This document shows, one piece after another, positions 9,501 through 18,025 of a stretch of 64,000 nucleotides of DNA (the stretch's first letter is position 1; the number at the start of each line of letters is the position of its first letter). The position numbers were made by a program, and so were the translations under genes. The DNA comes from DATGJX01 sp963830545 (GTDB lineage: Bacteria; Vulcanimicrobiota; Vulcanimicrobiia; Vulcanimicrobiales; Vulcanimicrobiaceae): NCBI GenBank assembly GCA_963830545.1, contig CAWHMK010000001.1, forward strand, positions 2,418,001 through 2,482,000. Reading direction: 5' to 3'. The notes beneath the pieces are model-generated. The model did not search any database, had not been told where the DNA came from, and saw nothing but the letters and a program-made list of their open reading frames with translations.

Positions 9501-9707
9501 CAGGCACTGCATCCGGCCGAGGTGATGAAGCTGGCGATGGACGATCGCGGATACGCGCGCGACGACGCCTATCCCGAGCTCCGCTTCATGCCCGATACCG
9601 AAAAGAAGCGGCGGCGAGTCCTACTGCGCGGCTACACGGCGATCGCCGGTGTGATGGTTGCGGCAGCAGCAGTAAGCGCGCTGTGGTTGATGGGAAAACG
9701 AAAATGA
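6534..9707 (+). CDS. FAD-binding and 4Fe-4S dehydrogenase, D-2-hydroxyacid type (YdiJ-like), membrane-anchored
   Basis: Large fused oxidoreductase of 1057 residues. The N-terminal half is a FAD-binding/linked-oxidase pair (PRGGGTSLTG near residue 115; EHGDGQIRGE near 520). It is followed by two 4Fe-4S cysteine clusters (CVGAGVC with CPSY, then CLACKGCKQECP near 665) and two CCG-type repeats (ICCGRPLYDYG and SGCCGMAGAFG). This order is that of D-lactate/2-hydroxyglutarate dehydrogenases, which pass electrons to a quinone. Unusually, the C-terminus ends in a basic stretch and one hydrophobic helix, a probable membrane anchor. The ATG at 6534 overlaps the previous gene by 23 bases; ATG 6546 is an alternative. 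Confidence 0.87.
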   Translation: MRSNMQFKVKPGGGNGKRNGEIRRDDDARKLIPTQRPDATNAADISLDVRGLERDLRAALRGEVHFEDGYRAMYSTDAANYRQVPIAVVLPKDADDAQKAMTVCHKYGAPVTPRGGGTSLTGASCNAAVIFDYSKYMNRIIHIDVQNKIAVVEPGVVLDDIRNTVDKYHLTVGPAPSTHNRCNIGGMFGNNSCGMPAQFSGRLEENVFDAEVLLHDGTRMRVGATSPAQLEEIVRKGGRKGEIYAKLRTIRDTYQALVRERFPDIPRRVSGYNLHQLSEENGFNVARALIGSEGTIVHVLELTVRLVPKPKQVAMALIGFEDIATAGDHVAFCNTHMPHALEGMDETLFQNMHEKGKNPHEKEELFPGGHAWLVCTFGGDTKSEAEAKAQALIADVGSHSAQVKGAKTTCDEHVIEEIVKTREAGLGVTSKIPNQPDFYPGWEDAAVAPEFLGKYLREFQQTMQRYGYYASIYGHFGQGCVHCSINFDLFTKEGIENYRRFVHEMAYICVKYKGSISGEHGDGQIRGELLPIMYGDELVHAFWEFKTAFDPDNKMNPGKVVRPYRIDENLRWGVNYQPWDPQTKFTLKEDHHSFAYAANRCVGAGVCRKHDKQTMCPSYMVTKEEQYSTRGRARLLFEMLQGNPLEHGWKSEAVKESLEYCLACKGCKQECPVNVDMATYKAEFLYHYFKGKARPVQMYLFGYMFKWAKLAALMPGAANFFTQAPPFSWLMKRIAHIAPERHIPMFADRTFRQWFEKRTVRNAGKERVVLWTDTWNNHFHPHTAQAAVEVLEDAGYHVLIPRNQICCGRPLYDYGLLDSAKKQLHAILADMRPLIREGVPLVGLEPSCLSVFKDEMQNMLGADMDAQRLAAQSFTLETFLNKKAEKDEGYKPPKLERTAIVHEHCHKKSLLDPVSETHVFGQMRMDFEQLDSGCCGMAGAFGFEKSHYDMSVKCGERRLLPKVRGAKPQTIVVADGFSCREQIVQTTDRQALHPAEVMKLAMDDRGYARDDAYPELRFMPDTEKKRRRVLLRGYTAIAGVMVAAAAVSALWLMGKRK

Positions 9708-10540
9708 TGAAGCAATTCCTCGCGGCGATGGGCGTTCATACCGAAAAGGCGGAAGTCTCCCGAGAGACGGGCTTGCGTTTGGCGGGGAAAGTCGCAATCG
9801 TCACCGGCGGCGACACCGGTATAGGCAAGGCGATTTGTCTTGCAATGGCGCGCGAAGGCGCAAAGGTCGTCATCGACTATCACGGCGATCGGGCTCCGGC
9901 GGCGGCGCTTGTTCGGGAGATTCAAGGCTTCGGCGCGACGAGTTGCGAGATCGGCGCAGACGTCTCAAATCCCGACGATGCGCGCCGGCTCGTAGAATTC
10001 GCGTTGGAACGGTACGGCGCCCTGGACGTCATGGTGAACAACGCAGGCATCGAGCAGCAGCGCCCGTTCTTGGAGATGCCGCTGGACGACTATCAAAAGA
10101 CGATCGCCGTCAACCTGACGGGAACGTGGCTGTGCTCGCAACTGGCGGCGCAGCAGATGGTGAAGCGGCAGCGAGGCGGGCGCATCATCAACATCTCGTC
10201 CGTGCACGAAGACATCACGATGCCGACGAACGCCGCGTATTGCGCGAGCAAAGGCGGAATTCGCATGCTCACCCGCACGATTGCCGTCGAACTCGCGCAA
10301 TACGGAATAACCGTGAACGACGTTTGCCCCGGAGCCGTCGACACCCCGATTGACGCTTCCGTCAAGCACGACCCGGAAAAGATGAATACCTTGCTCGACG
10401 AGATTCCGCTGCGTCGCATGGGTAAGCCCGAGGAGATCGCGCAACTTTGCGTTTATCTCGCGTCGGAGGACGCCGCTTACATTACCGGCGCCTCGATTTT
10501 CATCGACGGAGGCATGAGCAAAAAATCCGGGTCGTTGTAA
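9704..10540 (+). CDS. Short-chain dehydrogenase/reductase, glucose 1-dehydrogenase-like
   Basis: Classical SDR of 278 residues. The NAD(P) motif TGGDTGIG lies near residue 34, NNAG near 113, and the catalytic Ser-Tyr-Lys as ISS ... YCASK. The C-terminal DGG segment is typical of the glucose/gluconate dehydrogenase branch. It has a 25-residue N-terminal extension before the Rossmann fold. The ATG at 9704 overlaps the preceding stop (ATGA) and another ATG follows directly. In this operon it probably oxidises a sugar or polyol; whether the cofactor is NAD or NADP cannot be told with confidence. Confidence 0.86.
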   Translation: MMKQFLAAMGVHTEKAEVSRETGLRLAGKVAIVTGGDTGIGKAICLAMAREGAKVVIDYHGDRAPAAALVREIQGFGATSCEIGADVSNPDDARRLVEFALERYGALDVMVNNAGIEQQRPFLEMPLDDYQKTIAVNLTGTWLCSQLAAQQMVKRQRGGRIINISSVHEDITMPTNAAYCASKGGIRMLTRTIAVELAQYGITVNDVCPGAVDTPIDASVKHDPEKMNTLLDEIPLRRMGKPEEIAQLCVYLASEDAAYITGASIFIDGGMSKKSGSL

Positions 10541-10558
10541 CGCGGCGGCTTGACGAAG

Positions 10559-13004
10559 ATGATCGCTAAGGTATCCGGCCCGGGACATCAGATCTCGACC
10601 TACGAGATCTCCGATCAGCAGATGTCGTCGGGGAGCACTCTGGGCGGCCCGAAGGCGACGATGTGGATCAAGCCGACCGGCGCCATCGAAAAGTTTTGGT
10701 CCGTCGACGCCGGCGAGCTGATGTTCGAAACGCTGGTCCTCCATCACTGGGACGAGCGCACCGGCATTCCGCTCAAGCCGCTTCCGGGCGAATTCATCAT
10801 TCATCCTGACCGTCAAGAGCATCTGTTCGAACTTTCGAACGGCCTTATCGTACACGAAGAGCTCTTCGTGCTCAGCGGCGCGCCCGGCGGTCCGCAAAAA
10901 ACCGACGTCGATCCGCCCGCGGGGTATTACTCGGTTGAAATCACCAACGACACGAATGAGGACCTGCACGTCGCGACCTTCGCGTCGCTGCAGCTCCGCG
11001 GCAGCTTTGCGGGAAGCGTGAACGTGAAGTACAGCGATCGGTACAACGCGTTCGTCGTGCGGACCGAAGAGTCGAAAAGCATCGTGCGTTACGCCGCATG
11101 CTCCGTGCGTCCGGCCGGCTACGAAGTGACGACCGATACCGCGAAAGCGGACGCGCAGCACTTTCCCGGCCCGCTTCCCAACTGCTGCATCGACACGAGG
11201 GCGGCGGACGTCACGGGAATCTTCTATCTTTCGCACCGTTTGCGTCCGGGCGAGATGAAGCAGTTTTATTTCACGCTGACCTTTTCGATCGACGGAGAGG
11301 ACGCGGCTTCGCGCGTCATGGAAAGCGTGCCGCCCTGCGCTGAGGCACTCCGGCGCACGCGCGCGCATTTCGACGGCGTGCTCGGGCGAGCCGTCGTGAT
11401 GACGCCCGATCCGGAGGTCAACCGCGGCGTCTTGTGGGCCAAAGCCAACATGCTGCGCGTCGAACAACTTTCGCCACAAGGCTGGGCGTTCACGAACGAC
11501 CCGACGCGCTCGAACAACAGCGTCGGCCGCGACACTGCCTGGTTCGCGTTCGGCTCCGACTACATCACGCCGCATTTCTCACGGGAATCGCTGCTCTGGT
11601 ACGCCGACCACATCGAACCGGACGGCATGGTCTTCGAATACTTCGATATTCGCAGCGGGCAGGCCGAAGACGACGGCCTGAACATCAACGACGACACGCC
11701 CCTCGTGGTTCTCGCGCTCTGGCACCATTACAACACGACGGGGGACCGCGAGTTTCTCGCGAGAATTTACCCCAAAGCGGAGCGCATGGCGCAGTACATC
11801 CTGAGCCAGCGCAACGAGGACGGCCTGGTATGGTGCACTTCGGACGGCACGGACGTGCGCGGCATCGTCGGCTGGAGAAACGTCATCGAGAATTACCGGC
11901 TTTCGGGCGCGACGACGGAAGTCAATTCGGAGTGCTACGCGGCGCTGCACACCGTTTCCATGATGGCCGATGAACTCGAACGCTCCGACGACGCGCAGAT
12001 CTACGCGCATGCAGCACATTCGCTGCGCGAGGCGATCAACGAACACTTGCTGGACGCGGACCGCGGCGTCTATTACTTGAACATCGACGTCGACGGCACC
12101 AAACGCACCGACGTAACTTCGGATCTGGTCTTTCCGGTGATGTTCGGCGTTGCGGATCACGAAACGTCGGCGCGAATCATCTCGCGCCTGTCCGTTCCCG
12201 AATTTTGGAGCGAAGCCGGCATTCATACGGTTCCGCGCACGTCGATCATGTACGGGCCGACGCACGGTTTTGGTCTTTTGGGAGGCATTTGGGTCGGCGT
12301 GACCTTCTGGTTCGCCTTTGCCGCCGCTGCGTTCAACCCGGAATTCATGGCGTACGCGCTTTCCACGAGTTTCAAACACTATTCGATGGATCCACGCCGG
12401 AACAACACGGTGCCGGGTCAATTTTCCGAATGGCTGCATGGCGAAACGCTGGTCAATCAAGGCATGATGCTCTCGCCGTGGTTTCCTCCGCGCTACCTTT
12501 GGGCTGCAATCGAAGGCGCTGCGGGTTTGGATATGAGCTCGCGCAAGCCTGATCTGAAACCGCGTCCGGCGCGCGAATGGAAATGGCTTGCCGTGCGCAA
12601 TCTGCCCTTGCGCGGCCAGGGCGTCTCGTGGTTCGCCGTGCGGTTGGACGACCTGACGGTGTACGCAGAGCTATCCTTTCGACTCCGTCGACGCGCAGTG
12701 CCGTTATGACGAAGATATTTCTCCGGCGATGCACGTGACGGGCGAGGAAGCGGTCGTCGTCGGTTTGCGCCGGAAGGACCGCATAACGATTCTGGTCGGC
12801 AATACGCGCGACCGCACGGTGACGACCGCCCTTTCCCTCGATCACCCGCAGCGCGATCGTTTGAAGAAACTGCGCGTATACAACAGTTTACGTTCGGAAT
12901 GGGTGGACGTGCCGGAATACGGGCCGGATCATTTGCGTATCGGGTACCCTATTCAAATAGACCGGCACGGTTTCTGCGTGCTCGAACTTTCAGCGGAGGA
13001 ATAG
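10559..13004 (+). CDS. Six-hairpin glycosidase, amylo-alpha-1,6-glucosidase-like (frame disrupted near 12660-12700)
   Basis: Glycoside hydrolase of the alpha/alpha six-barrel type, about 815 residues when read across one frame change. An N-terminal beta-rich domain (to about residue 270) precedes the helical domain, which carries SVGRDTAWFA and a TEVNSECYAAL segment like those of debranching enzymes and GH63 relatives. The first frame stops at 12709. The rest of the protein continues in the next frame to 13004; that frame is closed by a stop at 12654-12656, so the shift must lie between about 12657 and 12706. Probably one extra base. It is flanked by sugar-oxidising genes and should release free sugar from an oligosaccharide. 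Exact GH family not assigned. Confidence 0.75.
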
Positions 13005-13013
13005 CTTTTCTCA

Positions 13014-13874
13014 ATGGCTCGATCGTACCGCTTCGGATACAGCGAATTTACCACATGGCCGTGGTCGTTCAAAAAGGACGTCGAAGAATACAAGGCGCAG
13101 GGCGCCGACTGCATCGAGGTGTGCGAGTTCAAGCTCGCGCACAACGATTACGCCGAGCAATTGAAATACGTCGAGCGGCACGGAATGAGCGTAGCGTCGG
13201 TGCAGGCAAAAGTGCACTCGATATTCGTCGACTCCATGGCGCCGACGCCGACGGACCCGTCCGACCGCGTGCAGGCGATCAAGGAAGCAATCGATCTGAG
13301 TGCGCCGCTTCTGCCGAAGAATACGCCTTTCGTCGCGATCACCGGCGTGCCTCCGCAAGGAAACATGCGCAAGACGATCGACACCACGGTGCAAGCACTG
13401 AAGGAGCTCGGCGACTTCGCCGCGGAGCGCGGCGTGAAAATCGCATTCGAACCCCTCAATCCCATCAACGTCAATACCGACACGGCCGTATGGGGACTCG
13501 ACCACGGATTGGATCTGGTGGAAAAGGTGAATCATCCGGCCGTCGGAATCTGCATCGATTCGTGGAACGTCTGGGAAACGCCGGACCTCGAAGACGTCAT
13601 CCGGCAGTGCGCGAGCCGCATTCTGCTGATTCAGCTCAGCGACTGGAAGACGCCGCGCTCCACTGCCGACCGTTACAGCCTCGGACAAGGAGAGATTCCG
13701 CTCGTAAAGATCGTGCGCGCCATCCGAAGCACCGGGTACGAAGGTCCCTGGGTCGTGGAAATTCTCTCGTCATTGCACTTGGACGGTTCGCTTTGGAAAT
13801 CCGACATGCGCGAGGTGCTGCGCAAGAATCATGAGGCGTTCGATCGGATCTGGCGCGAAAGCGATCCCACATAG
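13014..13874 (+). CDS. Sugar phosphate isomerase/epimerase-like TIM-barrel protein
   Basis: Protein of 286 residues with the xylose-isomerase-like TIM-barrel pattern. Candidate metal ligands are in VKIAFEPLNP (Glu, about residue 145), ICIDSWN (Asp, about 180), the LIQLSDWK segment and WVVEILSS near the end. The family covers sugar isomerases, epimerases and inosose-type enzymes, so the substrate is open. A GGAGGA sits at the end of the preceding gene, upstream of the ATG, and the next gene begins directly after the stop, so it belongs to the sugar operon. It may interconvert the sugar released by the glycosidase before oxidation (inference). Confidence 0.8.
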   Translation: MARSYRFGYSEFTTWPWSFKKDVEEYKAQGADCIEVCEFKLAHNDYAEQLKYVERHGMSVASVQAKVHSIFVDSMAPTPTDPSDRVQAIKEAIDLSAPLLPKNTPFVAITGVPPQGNMRKTIDTTVQALKELGDFAAERGVKIAFEPLNPINVNTDTAVWGLDHGLDLVEKVNHPAVGICIDSWNVWETPDLEDVIRQCASRILLIQLSDWKTPRSTADRYSLGQGEIPLVKIVRAIRSTGYEGPWVVEILSSLHLDGSLWKSDMREVLRKNHEAFDRIWRESDPT

Positions 13875-15059
13875 TTGAACCGCGAGTTCGCCGCGTATTT
13901 TTTTGCGCGGCAAACCGGATTGCTCGCATTCAGCATCGAGGACGTCGCGATCGGGTGGCAGATTTTCCAATTGCGGCACAATCCGCTCGACCTCGGCCTC
14001 GTGGGGCTCGTACTGTTCTTGCCGCAGTTGCTGCTGGCGCTTCCCGCGGGCGTTCTCGCCGATCGTGCGGACCGGCGCGCCATCATCATCGTTTCGTCGT
14101 TCACGCAGGCGCTTGGACTGGGCGGCTTCATCGCGCTCGTCGCGGGAGGGGTGCAATCCGTCGGCGTCTATCTCGGCGCCGTGGCGTTCATCGGCATCGC
14201 GCATTCGATCGGGGTTCCGGCACAACGCTCGCTGCTCGTCAACATCGTACAAAAGGAGCATTTCGTACGCGCGCAGGCGCTCACTTCGTCTATCGGTCAG
14301 CTCGTGAACATCGCCGGACCGGCGCTCGGCGGCGTGCTGATCGCAATCGGTACGCCAATCGCCTTCGCCGCGGCGGCAATCGCGTACGTCGCGGCCACCG
14401 CGGCCTTTGCGTTCCTCAAGCCGCATTCCGTTGAGTACGAAGACGCGCCCGTTTTGAGCGCGGCGTTGGAAGGCATACGATTCATCGGTCGCCAGCGAGT
14501 CATTCTGGGCGCAATATCGCTCGATCTATTCGCCGTACTATTCGGCGGAGCGACGGTGCTGCTGCCGGTCTTCGCGACGACGATATTGCACGTCGGTCCG
14601 ACCGGCTTCGGCATTCTTCGAGCCGCGCCGGCGGTGGGAGCCGCACTCGTCGCGGGATACGTCGCCCGCCATTCGCTGGCGCATGGTGCGGGGCGGCTGC
14701 TGTTCGTCTGCGTCGGCGGCTTCGGGATTGCAACCATCATCTTCGGGCTCTCGCACACCTTCGTATTGTCGGTTGCCGCCCTCGTGCTGACCGGCGCTTT
14801 CGACATGGTCAGCGTGGTCATTCGCAGCACGCTCGTCCAACTGCGCACGCCCAACCCGATGCGCGGCCGCGTCGGTGCGGTCGAAAACGTTTTCATCGGC
14901 GCTTCGAACGAACTGGGTGCATTCGAGTCGGGCGGCATCGCGGCGTTGATCGGTACGCAGGCGTCGGTCGTGCTCGGCGGAGCCGCGACGCTCGCCGTCA
15001 TTGCGCTGTGGTCGGTGCTGTTTCCCGAACTGCGCGAATTCGAGGTGATCGAAAAGTAG
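13875..15059 (+). CDS. MFS transporter, EntS-like (MFS_3)
   Basis: Major facilitator of 394 residues with about twelve helices and the loop motif GVLADRADRRA after helix 2. It resembles the EntS/MFS_3 group, often exporters of small molecules. The TTG start follows the preceding stop immediately (TAG then TTG). It is the last gene of the sugar operon and its 3' end overlaps the convergent cytochrome b561 gene by 62 bases. As part of this operon it may import the substrate or expel an oxidised end product; the sequence does not decide the direction. Confidence 0.8.
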   Translation: MNREFAAYFFARQTGLLAFSIEDVAIGWQIFQLRHNPLDLGLVGLVLFLPQLLLALPAGVLADRADRRAIIIVSSFTQALGLGGFIALVAGGVQSVGVYLGAVAFIGIAHSIGVPAQRSLLVNIVQKEHFVRAQALTSSIGQLVNIAGPALGGVLIAIGTPIAFAAAAIAYVAATAAFAFLKPHSVEYEDAPVLSAALEGIRFIGRQRVILGAISLDLFAVLFGGATVLLPVFATTILHVGPTGFGILRAAPAVGAALVAGYVARHSLAHGAGRLLFVCVGGFGIATIIFGLSHTFVLSVAALVLTGAFDMVSVVIRSTLVQLRTPNPMRGRVGAVENVFIGASNELGAFESGGIAALIGTQASVVLGGAATLAVIALWSVLFPELREFEVIEK

Positions 15060-15630
15060 CGGCCGGCTCTCCATACCAGCCCGTCGCGATGGCGCGCAGA
15101 TTCTTGCGCAGCCCGGTGGCGGCGACCATCATCATATGCCCCCCGAAGAACAGCACGAGTTCGAACGCGAATCCGACGTGCCACACGTCCGCGGATTTAC
15201 GTCCGAAGATTGCGGCAAGCGGCGGCTGTACCGGCGAATGTTTCCACAGCGCGAGTCCCGTGGCCGCGATCAGCGGCCCAATCACCAGCAAAACGATCGT
15301 GTACGCGAGCTTTTGCAGCGGGTTGTAATCGGCGTGGACCGGCGCAGTTTTCCGGATGCGCAGATAGTACGCGGTCATCGGCCAGATGCCGGCAACGTCG
15401 CTCTTTCCGAAAAGCAACTTGCCGAGCTGTCCGCTCAGGATTCCGCTGCCGGCGTACACCACGCCGCTCAGCAGCATCGCAAGCCCGAAATATTGATGTA
15501 CCTTAGCGACGTTCAGCTCAAGCCAGTGCTGATGAAAATACATCTGCGCCCCGCTGAACGCCAGTGCCAGAAATGAGAGAAAGAAAGTAGCGTGCGTGAC
15601 GCGCGTGACCAGTGAATGCCGGTAGACCAT
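14998..15630 (-). CDS. Cytochrome b561-type membrane cytochrome
   Basis: Membrane b-type cytochrome of 210 residues with four hydrophobic segments. Candidate haem ligands are H5 and H13 (MVYRHSLVTRVTHATF), H45 in AKVHQYFG, and the histidines of DVWHVGFA and GGHMMM. This fits the Ni/Fe-hydrogenase/thiosulfate-reductase cytochrome b and cytochrome b561 families, which pass electrons between quinone and a periplasmic partner. No partner subunit is adjacent: upstream is the divergent exporter operon and downstream it overlaps the convergent MFS gene. The partner is therefore unknown. Confidence 0.72.
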   Translation of the reverse strand: MVYRHSLVTRVTHATFFLSFLALAFSGAQMYFHQHWLELNVAKVHQYFGLAMLLSGVVYAGSGILSGQLGKLLFGKSDVAGIWPMTAYYLRIRKTAPVHADYNPLQKLAYTIVLLVIGPLIAATGLALWKHSPVQPPLAAIFGRKSADVWHVGFAFELVLFFGGHMMMVAATGLRKNLRAIATGWYGEPAATFRSPRIRAVRETAPTTAQ

Positions 15631-15679
15631 GCACTACATACTACGGGTACATTCTGACAGGTTTCCGAGAACCACGGCT

Positions 15680-15695
15680 CTCATGAAATTCTCAT
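15680..15695 (+). promoter_or_regulatory. Direct repeat CTCAT-N6-CTCAT, candidate OmpR-family response-regulator site
   Basis: Two CTCAT half-sites repeat with an exact 11-base period (15680-15684 and 15691-15695) and the spacer GAAATT. They lie 34 bases upstream of the hexamer at 15729 that precedes the exporter operon. An 11-base direct repeat is the usual geometry for OmpR/PhoB-type regulators, and this operon encodes one. A near-identical element occurs at 54086-54102. Confidence 0.5.
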
Positions 15696-15728
15696 CCCGG
15701 GTCTCCGGAGGTTATCAGCAAACGACCC

Positions 15729-15734
15729 TATCCT
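15729..15734 (+). promoter_or_regulatory. -10-like hexamer TATCCT, leaderless start
   Basis: TATCCT ends eight bases before the ATG at 15743 and no Shine-Dalgarno lies between. It fits the TANNNT hexamer seen before several other transcription-unit starts in this window. No good -35 is visible at the usual distance, consistent with an activator-dependent promoter. Confidence 0.45.
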
Positions 15735-15742
15735 AAGCGCAA

Positions 15743-17267
15743 ATGATAGGAAAACTGCACGCACCCGCCGCCCTGCGGCTTCCGCAGGTAAAACTGGGCT
15801 CCGCGCTCGTCGCACTGCTTCTCATAGCGGCGCTGACAGCGGGACTCCTCGTCTCTACGCGATCCGGAGCAAATGCCGCGTATCAGACGCAACCCGTGGT
15901 TCAGCAAGACCTCACGCAGACGGTCACGGCTTCCGGTACCGTCAATCCGCAAGATACGGTCAACGTCGGCACGCAAGTGTCCGGCACGATAAACGCGATC
16001 TACGTGGATTACAACAGTAAGGTTCACAAGGGGCAGGTCCTCGCGGAACTCGACACCAGCCAACTGCAGGCGCAGCTGGCGCAGGCGCAAGCATCGCTTT
16101 CGCAGGCGCAGGCACAGGCCGCAGCGCAGTCGCAGAACGCCCAGGGCGCACAGGCGAACATCGGCGGCTCGCAGGCCGCGATCGACTCCGCGCAGGCGAC
16201 TGTCGCAAAGAGTCAGAGCGCGCTGGCGGTTGCCGACGAAACGGTTGCGCGCGATCGCTCGCTGATCGCGAACGGCTACATTTCACAAAGCCAGGCTGGA
16301 CGCGGATCAATCGAATGCGGTGGCGGCTCAGAGCGCGGTGCAGCAGGCGCAGGCGGCGCTCGTGCAGAGCCGCGCGCAGAGTTCCTCGACCACGTCACAA
16401 GCCGGCGCCGCGCAGGATACGGCAGCCGCCGCGCAGGCCGGGGTTGCTGCGGCACAGGCGCAGGTGGAACAGGACCAACTCAACATGCAGCGCGCAGTGA
16501 TAACCTCGCCCGTAGACGGCACCGTTATCGCCCGTGACGTGTCCGTGGGGCAAACCGTCGCGGCTAGCCTGCAGACGCCGACGCTGTTTTCGATAGCGCA
16601 GGATCTGCACAAGATGGAAGCCGACATCAGCGTCGGCGAACCGGACATCGGCAACGTGCGCCCCGGCGATCGCGTCAGCTTCAGCGTGCTCGCCTATCCG
16701 AATCAGACGTTCGACGGCACCGTCTCGCAAGTGCGCGTGAACCCGACGACGGTGAACAACGTCGTCACCTACACCGTGATTACCTTGGTGAACAATCCGA
16801 AGAACGTGTTGTTGCCCGGTATGACCGCGAACGCGACTATCGACGTCCAGACGGCGAAGAACGCGCTCGTGGTCCCGACTGCAGCACTGAGCTTCCGGCC
16901 CACGGGCGGATCGACGCACGCACACCGCACGCATTCGAGCGGCGCCCAATCGCAGGCGCAGAACGGCTCGAGCGCAGCCTCTCCGTGGGGACAAACCGCG
17001 GCAGGCGCAAGCGGCGCAGTGACGGCGGGCGGCACGGGAGTGCTCTTCGTTCAACGCGCGAGCAAACCGGTTCCGGTGCGCGTACGCATCGATCTCATCA
17101 GCGGCACGCAGGCTGCGGTTACGCCGCTACGCGGAATCCTCAGCGCCGGCGACGACGTCATCACCGGGAGCGGTGCGCAATCCACGCGAGGAACGACGGA
17201 CTCGTCGGGTTCTCACGGATCGTCCTCGGCACCCGGCATGGGCGGCATCGGAAGGGCTATTCGCTGA
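15743..17267 (+). CDS. MacA/HlyD-type membrane fusion protein (frame disrupted near 16294)
   Basis: Periplasmic adaptor of a MacAB-type exporter, about 508 residues across one frame change. It has an N-terminal signal-anchor (about residues 17-40), a first lipoyl half (QVSGTINAI), a long Ala/Gln coiled-coil hairpin, a second lipoyl half (ITSPVDGTVIARDV), a beta-barrel and a Ser/Gly-rich tail. The first frame covers to about 16294; the rest reads in the next frame. Removing one G in CCAGGCTG restores SQSQLDADQSN, a natural hairpin sequence, so one extra base is the likely cause. It overlaps the ABC gene as TGATG. The downstream permease needs this partner, which argues for a sequence error. 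Confidence 0.82.
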
Positions 17268-18025
17268 TGCAAACCGTCGTTCGCGTCGAAGACCTTCGCA
17301 AGATCTACGATCTCGGCAATCAGCAGGTAACGGCCCTGGCGGGCGTCGATCTCACGATCGCGCAGGGCGAGTTTCTCGCCGTGATGGGACCGTCGGGTTC
17401 GGGAAAATCGACGTTCATGCACATCGCCGGACTGCTGGACGAGCCCACCAGCGGGCGCTACGAGTTCGAAGGACAAGACGTTTCGAGTCTTGCCGGCGAC
17501 GAGCGCGCAGACATTCGCAGCCGCCGTCTGGGTTTCGTCTTCCAATCATACAATCTGCTCGCACGCACGACGGCGGTCGAGAACGTCGAGCTGCCGATGC
17601 TCTACGCAGGCGTTCCCGACACGGAACGGCGGCGGATCGCGCTGGAGAAAATGGAACTGGTCGGCGTCGCGCATCTTCGCGACCATGCGCCGAACCAGAT
17701 GTCCGGCGGCCAGCAGCAGCGCGTTGCAATCGCGCGTTCGCTGGTGAACGATCCCGGACTCATTTTGGCCGACGAACCCACCGGCGCGCTCGACACGAAA
17801 ACGTCCGAAGAAGTGATGAGCCTCTTTGCGCGCCTGAACTTAGAGCACGGCATCACCATCCTGCTCGTGACGCACGAACCGGTCGTCGCCGCTTACGCCA
17901 AGCGCGTCGTGACGTTCCGAGACGGGAAGATCGTTGCGGACACCTTGCAAGCAAAGAATTCCTGCGTCGTGACGCAGGGACTCGATACCGCCTACGCGTC
18001 TCGGCCGGAGTGTATATTACAATGA
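17267..18025 (+). CDS. ABC transporter ATP-binding protein, MacB/LolD type
   Basis: ATPase of 252 residues. It carries Walker A GPSGSGKST, Q-loop FQSYNLL, signature MSGGQQQR, Walker B LILADEPTGALD and the H-loop THEP. This is the MacB/LolD subfamily, here as a separate polypeptide from the permease. The ATG at 17267 overlaps the adaptor stop; longer frames upstream are shadows. It has an unusual C-terminal tail of about 30 residues after the last ABC strand. It powers the exporter formed with the flanking adaptor and permease. Confidence 0.9.
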   Translation: MQTVVRVEDLRKIYDLGNQQVTALAGVDLTIAQGEFLAVMGPSGSGKSTFMHIAGLLDEPTSGRYEFEGQDVSSLAGDERADIRSRRLGFVFQSYNLLARTTAVENVELPMLYAGVPDTERRRIALEKMELVGVAHLRDHAPNQMSGGQQQRVAIARSLVNDPGLILADEPTGALDTKTSEEVMSLFARLNLEHGITILLVTHEPVVAAYAKRVVTFRDGKIVADTLQAKNSCVVTQGLDTAYASRPECILQ

